Shown here: in pieces, positions 52,701 to 61,467 of the stretch | Layout: each line of letters begins with the position of its first letter | Numbering within the stretch: the first letter of the stretch is position 1 | Assembly (NCBI GenBank): GCA_949948785.1 | Contig: CATLGX010000003.1 | Location: 1 to 63,688 of the forward strand | Direction of reading: 5' to 3' | DNA length: 63,688 bases | DNA from: an uncultured Christensenella sp. | GTDB lineage: Bacteria > Bacillota > Clostridia > Christensenellales > Pumilibacteraceae | Position numbers and translations under genes: made by a program | The notes under the pieces: generated by a model | Databases searched by the model: none | What the model saw: the letters and a program-made list of their open reading frames with translations, nothing else | Told to the model about the DNA's origin: nothing

Positions 52701-54056
52701 TCAGCCCGCCAAAATTTCGCCCGTATTTATGTCCTGAAACACCAGCCAATACCCCTTGCCGGTAGGCGCGGTCTTGACGCGCGGAAGCCACTGCGATTCT
52801 TTGCCGAGCGGCGAAATCTTTTCGTAAACGCCCGCAACGGCATAGCACAAAAACTCGCTCGCCCGTCCGACGGACACCGTACGTCCGTCGAATTCGACTT
52901 TTACCCACTCGATATCGGGCAAAAGCGCTTTAAGCTCGTCATCGCGTTCGGCGACACGGAAAAGTTTGTCTATATCTCCGTGCGCGCGCTCGAAAAATGC
53001 GGTTTCGCGCAGCGGCGGAACTTTGCCGCGCGGCTTTATCTGCCGCACGCGCTCCTTTTCGATTACGGGCGCACGCTTGGACATCTTGCACAAGTACTTC
53101 GCCGCGTATTGCCAAGGCCTGTCGGCCGAGACGTAAACGCCCTCTTTCGCAATTGCGCCTTCCGCATCCGTCGTTTCGGCAGGCGTACCGTCCGCGCCGT
53201 CGACGTCCGCGCTTTTTACCGCTCGGGACACAGCGACGCCGCTTTGCGCGGCGGTATTTTCGACGAACGGACTCGCCTCTGCCGTTTGCGCGGCGGACAG
53301 GCCGCGCTCTTCTGCCGTCGGCACGATTTCCGCCGTCGCCGCAGCTTCTTCGGATTCTTCGGTTTCCGTCGCCGACATATCGGCGTCTGCGTGTTGCGCT
53401 TCATACATAAGAATTTCGTCCTTTCTGTCTGCCTCACCGCGCGGTTCGTCATCGGGCGCGACAAACGCAGAAATCGACGGATTTCCAAGCCGAGTGTAGC
53501 CGACGTCGCCGCCTATCACACGGGGCGTATCGAGAAACCCGTCCACTACGCGCATGCGCTCGCCCATATCGAGTTTTGTATAAAAATCGGACGCCGACAA
53601 CGCGTCGTCGCCGTAAACGGCATCGCGCGATTGCGGCAGACCCGTGCCGTCGGGGAGTGGAAGAGTTTTGGGTTTTTCGATGAGCGGCGGCAGACGCGCA
53701 GGAGTCGGCTCGGACAGCCGCGCGGCGCGGTCGTGCGCGCGCAAAAGCCCCATGAGGTTGGCTTCCCACATGCGCTTACCGTTGGTGCCGTAAAGCCTCA
53801 GCTCGCTGTCGAACACGGCGAAGTGTATCGGCTCGGTTTCAGCGCCGTCGAGATAGAACACAAGCGACGGGTCGGCGGTGTCGGGCAATTCGCGCACGAA
53901 AACGTCGCTCGGCGTAATAATCCCCGCGCGCCGCCCCGATGCTCGGCCGATTCCGAACGTACGCAAAGCGAAACGCACGCCCAGTCCGCTCTTTTCTATC
54001 AAAACGACGCCCTTGCCCTCACCCGAGAGTATGAGCATCTTTTTTTCATACCGCAT
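52701..54056 (-). CDS. Uncharacterised protein with disordered middle (451 aa)
   Basis: A 451-residue protein without signal or membrane segments. An N-terminal beta domain (about 1-110) starts M-L-I-L-S-G-E-G-K-G and contains F-D-S-E-L-R-L-Y-G. The middle (about 215-315) is low-complexity, rich in alanine, glutamate and threonine, likely unstructured. The last 130 residues form a second ordered domain ending V-F-Q-D-I-N-T-G-E-I-L. No family recognised. GGGAGA precedes the ATG. Confidence 0.6.
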   Translation of the reverse strand: MRYEKKMLILSGEGKGVVLIEKSGLGVRFALRTFGIGRASGRRAGIITPSDVFVRELPDTADPSLVFYLDGAETEPIHFAVFDSELRLYGTNGKRMWEANLMGLLRAHDRAARLSEPTPARLPPLIEKPKTLPLPDGTGLPQSRDAVYGDDALSASDFYTKLDMGERMRVVDGFLDTPRVIGGDVGYTRLGNPSISAFVAPDDEPRGEADRKDEILMYEAQHADADMSATETEESEEAAATAEIVPTAEERGLSAAQTAEASPFVENTAAQSGVAVSRAVKSADVDGADGTPAETTDAEGAIAKEGVYVSADRPWQYAAKYLCKMSKRAPVIEKERVRQIKPRGKVPPLRETAFFERAHGDIDKLFRVAERDDELKALLPDIEWVKVEFDGRTVSVGRASEFLCYAVAGVYEKISPLGKESQWLPRVKTAPTGKGYWLVFQDINTGEILAG

Positions 54057-54147
54057 AATATTTCTCCCGCATACGACTTTACTATTTACTGTATGTCGGG
54101 TAATGACATAATTATGCTACGGCACGCGAATTACGACGGACACGATA

Positions 54148-54174
54148 AAAGCGGGAGACTTTGTCTCCCGCTTT
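54148..54174 (-). terminator. Terminator of the CvpA-like gene
   Basis: Perfect 11-bp stem AAAGCGGGAGA/TCTCCCGCTTT (54148-54158 with 54164-54174), followed on the minus strand by TTTTATCG. Confidence 0.85.
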
Positions 54175-54190
54175 CGGACGATATAATGAT

Positions 54191-55576
54191 TTAAACCAAC
54201 GCCATACGCTTCTGCGGCATTGCGAATACGAGCTGTTCAATCACCGACGCGGGGTCGGGTTCGGGCAACGGCGCGGACTGCACTTCGTCTTGAATGAGAG
54301 CGGGATAATCGGGGAGAGTAAACTCGCCCGCCGCCGCGGGGACTGTCAGCAACTCGTACTTTGCGTATTCGACTTTGAGCGCGTCGAGAGCCGCGACAAT
54401 CTTGTTGTAATAATCTCTGAGACTATTGTTCGTATTTTCGACTACGCCCGCTTCGCTGCTGTTGCCGAAACTGTCGTCGTTTAAGATATTATTGTAATTG
54501 GTGAGCGAAACAATGAAATTGTCGCCGCCGCCGCTCATTATCCTCAAAATATTCGAACGCACGGTATCGTACTCTTCGAGAGTTTCCTGCGTCGCGTCTT
54601 TGAGCGCGCCGTCGTCCGCTTTTATGTTGTCGGCAAGTCGGACATTGTATGCGAGAATCGCGTCGTACGCATCCTTGAACCCGGTGCGCTCGAAAACCGA
54701 CGTGTCGACTTCAATCCAGCCGTCGGCGTTTTCCTTGATTTCGCCTGTCGTTGTGTCCACCTCGTATCTATGCCCTGTCGGATAATTGAGATTCATTATT
54801 TCCGCGTAAAGCTCGTAACGCTTTACTTTGAGCGGGTCGGGCAGTTCCGGCTTTTCGGGTTTTTCTTCTTTTTCGATAAATCCGCCCTTTTGAATAAGAC
54901 GTTCCAACATCTCGTCGTCGGGAATAAAGAGCGCGTTCTTGATGGAGTACGCCGCAGTATTGAGATAATGCGCCATTGCCGAATCGTCGAATTCTTTTTC
55001 CATCTTGCTCATGGCGGGCAGTCCGCCGAGCACAGAGAATACAATCGTAAACACGAGCGCCCAAACGCCGCCGCGAACCGCGCCGACCGCAAGACCGGCA
55101 ACGCGGTTGCCCATCGATTTTTTGCGCGGGATATACGACTTGACAATCATTGTAACAATGCACAACAGCGCGCGAATCACGATAAACAGTCCCACGCCGA
55201 CAATCGCCGAGAATATCGAAAACGCAACGCTGACCGCAGCCGCATCGGCGGCGGTGAACGACGCCGTAAGAAGTTTTTTGGGTATTGTGTTATAAATAGG
55301 TTCGTAGAAATTTTTGAATATAAACGAGCCGGGCATGTCGCCTTTGGAGTCGCGCACCCACGTAAACAGCGAAACGCCGTCTTTACCGAGTACGAACTGT
55401 CTTACGCCGTCTATTCCGAGAAACGCCTCGGCAACAACATTTGCGAGAAAGAACGAAATGATAAACGATATTAAAAACGCGCCGAGCGCGAGCGACGTCT
55501 TTTGGAGTCCCTTCCAAACGCCGAGCGCCGCGAACAACAGCAAAAGCGCTATAATGCCGATATCTACGTATGACAT
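54191..55576 (-). CDS. CvpA-family membrane protein with long C-terminal domain
   Basis: A 461-residue protein. Residues 5-25, 30-52, about 105-135 and 160-185 are the four membrane segments of the CvpA family (D-I-G-I-I-A-L-L-L-L start, G-V-W-K-G-L). The usual family length is about 180; here an extra soluble domain of about 250 residues, acidic and proline-containing, follows. Role unknown; relatives are linked to envelope stress. The ATG at 55576 has GGAG upstream. Confidence 0.72.
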   Translation of the reverse strand: MSYVDIGIIALLLLFAALGVWKGLQKTSLALGAFLISFIISFFLANVVAEAFLGIDGVRQFVLGKDGVSLFTWVRDSKGDMPGSFIFKNFYEPIYNTIPKKLLTASFTAADAAAVSVAFSIFSAIVGVGLFIVIRALLCIVTMIVKSYIPRKKSMGNRVAGLAVGAVRGGVWALVFTIVFSVLGGLPAMSKMEKEFDDSAMAHYLNTAAYSIKNALFIPDDEMLERLIQKGGFIEKEEKPEKPELPDPLKVKRYELYAEIMNLNYPTGHRYEVDTTTGEIKENADGWIEVDTSVFERTGFKDAYDAILAYNVRLADNIKADDGALKDATQETLEEYDTVRSNILRIMSGGGDNFIVSLTNYNNILNDDSFGNSSEAGVVENTNNSLRDYYNKIVAALDALKVEYAKYELLTVPAAAGEFTLPDYPALIQDEVQSAPLPEPDPASVIEQLVFAMPQKRMALV

Positions 55577-55668
55577 ACCCTTTTCTCCTTTCCGTCGGAT
55601 TATATCCGCATCCGACAAATTCCAAACGCGACGGTATAGCTCTGGAGTTTTAAGTCAAAAATCTCCGC

Positions 55669-56175
55669 ATGATGTTTGAAGCAATACCCGCCGAAAAGCG
55701 CGATTTCGAACTCGATTGCGCGCTGCTCTCGCTCGGCACCAGACCTGTAATACTGTGCATAGGCTCCGACCGCGTAACGGGCGACGCGCTCGGCCCGATA
55801 GTCGGACAGATGCTCGTCGAACGCAACGTCGACGCGTTTGTCTACGGCACGCTTTCGCGACCCGTAACCGCACTCAATCTCCGCGAGAACGTGCGGCACA
55901 TCCGCGCCGTCCATACCGATAAAAAAGTTCTCGCTATCGACTCGTCCGTAGGCAAACTTGCCGATGTCGGCAAGATTCGCGTTGCGTTCGGCGCAATCGC
56001 GCCGGGCAGCGCCGACGGCAAAAAACTACCCAAAGTCGGCGACGTGTCGATTACAGCAACAGTTACCGACATCAGTCAAACGCCCCTGTCGGCGGTGCGT
56101 CTTGGCACCGTGTACCCTCTCGCAATCAACATTGCGGAACGCATTATCCGCGCGCTCGACAACCGATTGCAATAA
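55669..56175 (+). CDS. YyaC-like spore protein (DUF1256)
   Basis: A 168-residue protein resembling Bacillus YyaC, a putative spore-specific protease related to the germination protease GPR. The core reads I-L-C-I-G-S-D-R-V-T-G-D-A-L-G-P-I-V-G, and further on A-I-D-S-S-V-G and I-A-P-G-S-A-D-G-K-K-L-P-x-V-G-D, which match the hydrogenase-maturation/GPR-like fold. It is the clearest sign that the organism forms or descends from spore formers. No ribosome site is seen; the promoter is not recognisable as sigma-A. Confidence 0.88.
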   Translation: MMFEAIPAEKRDFELDCALLSLGTRPVILCIGSDRVTGDALGPIVGQMLVERNVDAFVYGTLSRPVTALNLRENVRHIRAVHTDKKVLAIDSSVGKLADVGKIRVAFGAIAPGSADGKKLPKVGDVSITATVTDISQTPLSAVRLGTVYPLAINIAERIIRALDNRLQ

Positions 56176-56413
56176 CCGTTATCGTCATTATATAATCGCT
56201 TAGTAATAACGGCATTACAGAAAGATTAAAATTAGATTAGAATGGATTTTTAAATTCGCCTTGCAAATATTTGTCGGTATATAATTACGAGCGCGGCGAA
56301 GTATCGAATCGGTCCGCCCGCAGAGCAATTGCCAATCGAGAATTTAAAATAAGTCATAATCACCCCAACACGCCCGATTTTCGACAATGCGTACGGCGTA
56401 TAATACGCACGTC
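56176..56413. other. Intergenic region with a single -10-like box
   Basis: No gene or RNA seen in this 238-bp AT-rich stretch. A TATAAT at 56399-56404 ends 9 nt before the ATG at 56414, without a convincing -35; it may start the next gene nearly leaderless. Confidence 0.4.
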
Positions 56414-57559
56414 ATGAACGAACACCGAATAACGACGGACACACCGGACTCCGCCGCCGAAAAACAAACGCTGTTTTACGCGACTGCCGAGGAAGCGGTA
56501 ACCGCAACCGCGCCAGAAGGCGCGACGTTGCGCGCGATAGGTTTCGACAGCGTAGACGTCTTTTTGCGCGCAGGCTACCGCGCGGTCGAAACCGATGCGG
56601 ACATAGTGATTGCGCGCGGCGGCGAGCGTGAATTTGCCGCGGCGCACGCGGCGGCAAAAAACGCAAAACTCATACTCTGCCCCACTCACGCATACGCCGC
56701 AACGGCGAGCGAACTTTACCGAACCGCCGACGGCGCGTTCGCCGTTTCCGTGCGCGGCGCGAAGCCTGCGGCGGCGGTATTCGACGCCGCCGACACAGAC
56801 GGCAATCTTGCATCGAGCTTCGGCGAGATTGCCGCGCTCGACCTCTGTGCGTTCGACAGTTTTTTCAAATCGAGAATGCGCGGCGAAGCCGACGACGACG
56901 CGCTGTACCGCGAAGTCGCCGCGCTCGTTACGGGGCTTACCGACGCGCTCGGCGGCAACGAAAAGAACCGCAAAAAAGCGGCGGAACTTATAGTCGGCGC
57001 AGGCAAAGACGCGGCGCGAATAATAGAGCGGCACCCCGAGCTTTTACACATGTCGGGCGCGGCGCAAATGACGGAAGCTGTTCGCATGCTGTATTCCGCC
57101 GAAGAACGGCTTATCGGCATGCGCGGCGAAACCGAGTTTTTGCTCGGCGCGTTCGTAGTCGATTTCTACATAAAAAATCTCGAAGGCAAAGCGCTCGAAT
57201 TTCCGCCCGACAACAACAAACGCATAGACAGTTTGTGCGAATACTTCAACGTCGACTTGCGCCGCGCATGTATACATACTTCCGCCGTATATCCGCCGCT
57301 CAAAATGCGGCTGTGCGAGTATAGACGAAGCGAATTCAAAATCGAGTTTTTAAAGCGGCTCAATGCGGTCAAACGCCGCCGCGCCGCGGCGTGGACTGTG
57401 TTCAAACGCGTCTATCCCGACGGCGGCTACGCGCTTAAAAACCTCGTCGACCGCGAAGACCTCGGCATTTGTCTCGCGCTCGCGCCGGACGTATATTCCG
57501 CAGATACCATGCTATCTTTTTTAAAACAGACAGGCCGGCTCGACAAGTACATAGTGTAA
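56414..57559 (+). CDS. Dehydroquinate synthase/iron-alcohol dehydrogenase-fold protein without metal ligands
   Basis: A 381-residue protein. The N-terminal half follows the Rossmann-like half of the family, with I-V-I-A-R-G-G near 66-72 where G-G-G-S is usual and C-P-T-H-A-Y-A-A-T-A near 95. In the C-terminal half the helix normally carrying metal histidines (S-G-x-E-H-x-x-x-H) reads R-G-E-T-E-F-L-L-G-A-F, so the histidines are gone. Probably non-catalytic or using another mechanism. Terminator follows. Confidence 0.5.
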   Translation: MNEHRITTDTPDSAAEKQTLFYATAEEAVTATAPEGATLRAIGFDSVDVFLRAGYRAVETDADIVIARGGEREFAAAHAAAKNAKLILCPTHAYAATASELYRTADGAFAVSVRGAKPAAAVFDAADTDGNLASSFGEIAALDLCAFDSFFKSRMRGEADDDALYREVAALVTGLTDALGGNEKNRKKAAELIVGAGKDAARIIERHPELLHMSGAAQMTEAVRMLYSAEERLIGMRGETEFLLGAFVVDFYIKNLEGKALEFPPDNNKRIDSLCEYFNVDLRRACIHTSAVYPPLKMRLCEYRRSEFKIEFLKRLNAVKRRRAAAWTVFKRVYPDGGYALKNLVDREDLGICLALAPDVYSADTMLSFLKQTGRLDKYIV

Positions 57560-57570
57560 GCGCAACAGAA

Positions 57571-57608
57571 AAAACGCGACGACGATTGAATACGTTGTCG
57601 CGTTTTTT
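57571..57608. terminator. Bidirectional terminator
   Basis: A 14-bp stem with one G-T pair (57571-57584 with 57593-57606), loop of 8 nt, followed by TTTTTT on the plus strand and preceded by AAAA (TTTT on minus). It lies between convergent genes. Confidence 0.88.
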
Positions 57609-57626
57609 ACATGTTTTTTATGCGCG

Positions 57627-58418
57627 TCAATTGCCCGCGCTCTCGTATCTGCGCAAGCCTCTGTGCCAAATGAAAAGTCCGAGCGCGACAAGCGCGACGG
57701 CGGCGACAGCACTCCACAGCGCGCTCCACCAAATGTTTTCGCCCGTTATCAGGCACTCCATCGGTTTATACAAAAACAAGCCGAACGGCACGACATACAG
57801 CATGATAGACAGAAACGCTTTGCCCATATATTTGAGCGGATACTTGGCATAGTTGCAAAAGTTGTACACGGTATTGAGGATAACGCCGCTGCTCTTGACC
57901 CAAAACGCGAGCGACGCGAATATCAGTTTTATGCCCGTAAAAACGAATATACCCAAAAACGCGCAAACTATTATGCCGATTATGCCGCTCGCAGTCCACA
58001 TAACGGCGCATTGCGGCGCGAAAATCGCCATTATAACAATGCCGACGACAAGCTCTCCCGAGCCTGCCCACTTAAACGTTTTTGCGACGAACTGAAACAG
58101 CGGGTTTACGGGTCGGGTCAAGTACGGGTCAAGCTCGCCCAGCCGCACCGCCCAATACGCCAAAATCCACAAATCGTCGAAAAACATATGGTCAATCCCT
58201 TTCGGTATGAGCGTGAATCCGCACAGCATTGCGAGCGCCTCAAACGACCAAATGCCCACCGACGGTACTGTGCCGACGATTAGATATATGGTCGCGAGCG
58301 AAACCGCTTCGGTAACGGCGAAACTCAAAATCTGCAAAATCGCATCCGCCTTGTACGAGAGCGAACTGCGCAAAGACATCGAAACGTATTTAGGGTACAA
58401 CTTCAATTCTTTCAACAT
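57627..58418 (-). CDS. ABC-2 exporter permease, second subunit (DUF990-type)
   Basis: A 263-residue membrane protein with six segments (first about 20-45, last about 225-250) and the D-P-Y-L-T-R-P-V-N-P-L loop typical of the DUF990/daunorubicin-type permeases. It pairs with the upstream permease and ATPase. I choose the ATG at 58418 next to the stop of the preceding gene over an upstream GTG. Confidence 0.87.
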   Translation of the reverse strand: MLKELKLYPKYVSMSLRSSLSYKADAILQILSFAVTEAVSLATIYLIVGTVPSVGIWSFEALAMLCGFTLIPKGIDHMFFDDLWILAYWAVRLGELDPYLTRPVNPLFQFVAKTFKWAGSGELVVGIVIMAIFAPQCAVMWTASGIIGIIVCAFLGIFVFTGIKLIFASLAFWVKSSGVILNTVYNFCNYAKYPLKYMGKAFLSIMLYVVPFGLFLYKPMECLITGENIWWSALWSAVAAVALVALGLFIWHRGLRRYESAGN

Positions 58419-58419
58419 A

Positions 58420-59247
58420 TCAACCACCGAAAACGACGACGTGCCGCACCGAACGCTTATACCACAGCGCGCCCAAAACGTTCAACACGACAATCCAGAA
58501 CAGCGACGTCGCAAATCCTATCGCAATCTCGTACGGCGTACACATGCCCATGAATATCCGCACGGGCAGCGATATCACCGACGGAAACGGAGTATATCCG
58601 AGCGCGGTCTGCACGCCGCTCGGAAAAAGCGACAGCGGCACAATCGCACCCGACAAAAAGGAAACGAACACGTCGAGCATGGACAACACGCCCCACATCG
58701 CTTGCGTCTTGAACGCAATCTGACCGAACATGAAACCTATCGCATTTTTAAGCAACAAGCCCAAAAACAGCGCGGGCACGGCAAGCAATACGTTATACCA
58801 CTCGATACCCGTAAGCCCGAACCCGAACACGGCGACGATTGTTCCGAGCGTTATCATGGGGATGCCGATTACAATCATTCTCCCGCCGAAATTGCCAATC
58901 GCCATGGCGACGTGCTGACCTTGATAGCTTATAGGCTTTGTCAGCCGCATGCCTATGACGCCGTTTCGAACGTCGCGCGCGATTTCGTCCGCCGTGCCGC
59001 AATACAGCGCTTCACCGCAAATGGCAGACATAATCATATAAAGCAGCATTTGCGGATATGTAAAACCCGCTATGCTTGTCGCGCCGTCGCCGAACTTGAA
59101 CACAGCCCACCACAAAAGCCCCGACATGACGGCGGTCAAAAGTCCGCCCAACAACCATAAAAACACCTGACCGCGGTACGCGAACGTCAACAAAAAGTTT
59201 GTCTTGGTAAAAGACGAATATATCTTAGCCGTTCTAATCGGTTTCAT
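58420..59247 (-). CDS. ABC-2 exporter permease, first subunit (DUF990-type)
   Basis: A 275-residue membrane protein with six transmembrane segments. The D-V-R-N-G-V-I-G-M-R-L-T-K-P-I-S loop between segments matches the family loop seen in its partner. The ATG at 59247 overlaps the ATPase gene by 14 bp; a longer open frame to 59301 would overlap far more. Confidence 0.87.
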   Translation of the reverse strand: MKPIRTAKIYSSFTKTNFLLTFAYRGQVFLWLLGGLLTAVMSGLLWWAVFKFGDGATSIAGFTYPQMLLYMIMSAICGEALYCGTADEIARDVRNGVIGMRLTKPISYQGQHVAMAIGNFGGRMIVIGIPMITLGTIVAVFGFGLTGIEWYNVLLAVPALFLGLLLKNAIGFMFGQIAFKTQAMWGVLSMLDVFVSFLSGAIVPLSLFPSGVQTALGYTPFPSVISLPVRIFMGMCTPYEIAIGFATSLFWIVVLNVLGALWYKRSVRHVVVFGG

Positions 59248-60355
59248 CGATTTTACCGTCCTTCTGCCCGTCGCCGTCCGTTTCGATTTCTTTTCTGTCA
59301 TTTTCTCCGTCCGGCTCTCCGCCCGTTCCGTCGCTTTCGCTTTCGGGCGGCGGCGCGATTCCGTTCTCGTAAATGGTGCGCACTACCTGTTCTATATCCG
59401 TCTCGGTTATTTTTATATCTTCGACGGGCAGAGTCGTTAGTACGCTTTTCAAAAACTCGTTTACATGCTGTTTGCCTGCGTCGACGGAAAACTTGACCTG
59501 CCTGCCGTCCTGCGAAATTTCGGGCGGAACGTCGCACCTGTCGGACAGCGTTTGAACGCTGTCCGACGTAATGGGTCGATTTGTCGTAACGGTGATATTG
59601 CGCTTATCGCCGAACATATGTTTTATGCCGTCAATCGTGCCGTCGAACAATGTTTTTCCGTTATCGAGCACTATCACCCTCTCGCACAGCTGTTCTATAT
59701 CGCTCATGGCGTGCGTAGTCAACAGTAGCGTCGTGTTGTATTGCGCACGAATAGACTTGATAGCCGAAATGAGGTTGCGCTTTACCAAAACATCCAGTCC
59801 GATTGTAGGCTCGTCCAAAAACAGTGTTTTGGGATTGTGAAGCATTGCCGCCGCAAGGTCGGCGCGCATGCGCTGCCCGAGCGACAGCGTGCGCACAGGC
59901 GCGGAAATAAACGGTTTCATATCGAGAAGCTCGATTAACTCGCCCAACCGCTTGGTGTACTCGTCCTTGGGAATATCGTAAACGCCTTTCAACAAATCGT
60001 AAGTTTCCGTAAGAGGCAAATCAAGCCAAAGCTGCGTTTTCTGTCCGAACACGACGCCTATTGACTTCAAAACGTTTTTACGCTCTCTGTTGACGTACGG
60101 ACGCTGTCCGTCTATAAAAATATCTCCCTCGGTCGGCGTGAGTATGCCGCTCATAATTTTGATTGTGGTGGACTTGCCCGCGCCGTTCGCGCCGATATAC
60201 CCAACCGCTTCGCCGTCGTTTATATCGAACGAAACGCCGTCCACAGCCTTGACGAGGGTGTACTTGCGCGAAAACAGCGTTTTGAGCATGCCCAAAACTC
60301 CTTTGCCGCGCACGGGTTTTTTGAAATATTTTTTTACGTTTCTGAGTTCAATCAT
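59234..60355 (-). CDS. ABC exporter ATPase (NatA/DrrA-like)
   Basis: A 373-residue ATPase driving the two ABC-2 permeases. Walker A G-A-N-G-A-G-K-S-T near 55, Q-loop, signature L-S-L-G-Q-R-M-R (near 162), Walker B L-F-L-D-E-P-T-I-G and the switch histidine T-T-H-A. After the ATPase core comes an accessory domain (about 245-325) and a hydrophilic C-terminal tail rich in D, G and E. The exporter's substrate is unknown. Its promoter carries a C10 tract. Confidence 0.93.
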   Translation of the reverse strand: MIELRNVKKYFKKPVRGKGVLGMLKTLFSRKYTLVKAVDGVSFDINDGEAVGYIGANGAGKSTTIKIMSGILTPTEGDIFIDGQRPYVNRERKNVLKSIGVVFGQKTQLWLDLPLTETYDLLKGVYDIPKDEYTKRLGELIELLDMKPFISAPVRTLSLGQRMRADLAAAMLHNPKTLFLDEPTIGLDVLVKRNLISAIKSIRAQYNTTLLLTTHAMSDIEQLCERVIVLDNGKTLFDGTIDGIKHMFGDKRNITVTTNRPITSDSVQTLSDRCDVPPEISQDGRQVKFSVDAGKQHVNEFLKSVLTTLPVEDIKITETDIEQVVRTIYENGIAPPPESESDGTGGEPDGENDRKEIETDGDGQKDGKIDETD

Positions 60356-60411
60356 GATGTCGCCTCGTAAAATAGGTTGTGTACTGTTTTTGACTTCCGA
60401 TGTTCATAACT

Positions 60412-60445
60412 ATTATAGCTTACCCCCCCCCCTCCCGTCTGTCAA
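60412..60445 (-). promoter_or_regulatory. Promoter with homopolymeric C10 tract in the spacer
   Basis: Minus strand TTGACA (60445-60440) and TATAAT (60417-60412) are both perfect but separated by 22 bp instead of 17. The spacer contains ten consecutive C on the plus strand (60423-60432), then T and CCC. Losing five bases from the run would give the ideal spacing. A candidate slipped-strand on/off switch for the ABC exporter. Confidence 0.7.
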
Positions 60446-60523
60446 GGGTTCGGGGCAAGAAAACTGCCGATTGCGCACAAATATTCCAAATCCGACGTTT
60501 GCTCATATGCACAGGCGTGTCGT

Positions 60524-61372
60524 TTACTTCTTGGCGAAAAACGAAACTCCGATTGCGCCCGGTCCGACGTGCGTGCCTATCGTACTGCCTATAACGTACG
60601 TCGGTATGTCGTCCGCTCTGCCCTTCCACAAGTGCTCGCTGTCCGTCTTGTACTTTTCGAGCACTTCTCCGTTCGTTCCGGAATAGGCAAGCGCGTACGG
60701 CATATCGAAGTCTATACCTCCGCACTTTTCCACGAGCTGCATCAAAAGATTGTTGCCCTTTTTGGAACCCATGGCTTTGCCTACGAGCTTGACTTCGCCT
60801 TTTACAATCGATATTACGGGCTTTATAGAAAGCAGTCCGCCGGCAATGGCCGCGACAGTCGAAATGCGCCCGCCTTTTTTGAGATATTTGAGAGTATCCA
60901 ACAGTGCAAGCACCTGCACTCTCGACTTTGCCGAATCAAGCTCCGCCGCCGTCTCTTCGAGACTTCCGCCGCCGTTTATTATTCGCAATGCGTAATCGAG
61001 CAGAACGCGCTCGCCTATGCTCGCGTTGAGACTGTCCACGACGCGCACATTTTTACCGAATTTTTTAGCGGCTTTTACGGCGCAATTATACGTACCCGAC
61101 AACTTGGAAGAAAGCGTTATGACAAGCGCCTCGTTGCCTTTTTCCACGACGTCGGAGAGTTTCTCCGCCCAGCGATACTCGTTAATCTGCGAAGTCTGCG
61201 GCAGTTCGTCGCTCTCTATCAAGCGGTCGTAAAATTGCTTTTTCGATAAGTCGAATCCGTCCGAAAACTCTTCGTCGCCAAACCTCACTTGCATAGATAC
61301 GAGGGACACGCCCGCTTCTTGCGCGTCGACAGCCTCCATGTCCGATGCCGTGTCTATAACTATTTCAATCAT
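60524..61372 (-). CDS. DegV-family fatty-acid-binding protein
   Basis: A 282-residue two-domain protein that binds fatty acids (FakB-like). Family marks: I-D-T-A-S-D at the start, Q-T-S-Q-I-N near 79, I-T-L-S-S-K-L-S-G-T-Y near 103, D-S-L-N-A-S near 128 and G-T-H-V-G-P-G-A near 266. It would present exogenous fatty acids to FakA, which is not in the window. Own promoter; GGAGG lies 13 nt before the ATG, a wide spacing. Confidence 0.94.
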   Translation of the reverse strand: MIEIVIDTASDMEAVDAQEAGVSLVSMQVRFGDEEFSDGFDLSKKQFYDRLIESDELPQTSQINEYRWAEKLSDVVEKGNEALVITLSSKLSGTYNCAVKAAKKFGKNVRVVDSLNASIGERVLLDYALRIINGGGSLEETAAELDSAKSRVQVLALLDTLKYLKKGGRISTVAAIAGGLLSIKPVISIVKGEVKLVGKAMGSKKGNNLLMQLVEKCGGIDFDMPYALAYSGTNGEVLEKYKTDSEHLWKGRADDIPTYVIGSTIGTHVGPGAIGVSFFAKK

Positions 61373-61419
61373 TGTATTTAAACAACCTCCGTTCGATTGG
61401 TTGATTTTTCAACAAATCC

Positions 61420-61448
61420 ACTATACACGAAACAATCGGCTGTGTCAA
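61420..61448 (-). promoter_or_regulatory. Promoter of the DegV gene
   Basis: Minus strand TTGACA (61448-61443), 17-bp spacer, TATAGT (61425-61420), leader of about 45 nt with a small GTTGA/TCAAC hairpin. Confidence 0.83.
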
Positions 61449-61467
61449 CCTTTTCAAAGCAACCTAA

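Noticed and set aside
60420..60436. C-run as part of a G-quadruplex or coding repeat
   Set aside because: There is only one clear G-run plus a GGG triplet on the minus strand, too few for a stable quadruplex, and no gene covers it; the promoter-spacer reading is simpler.
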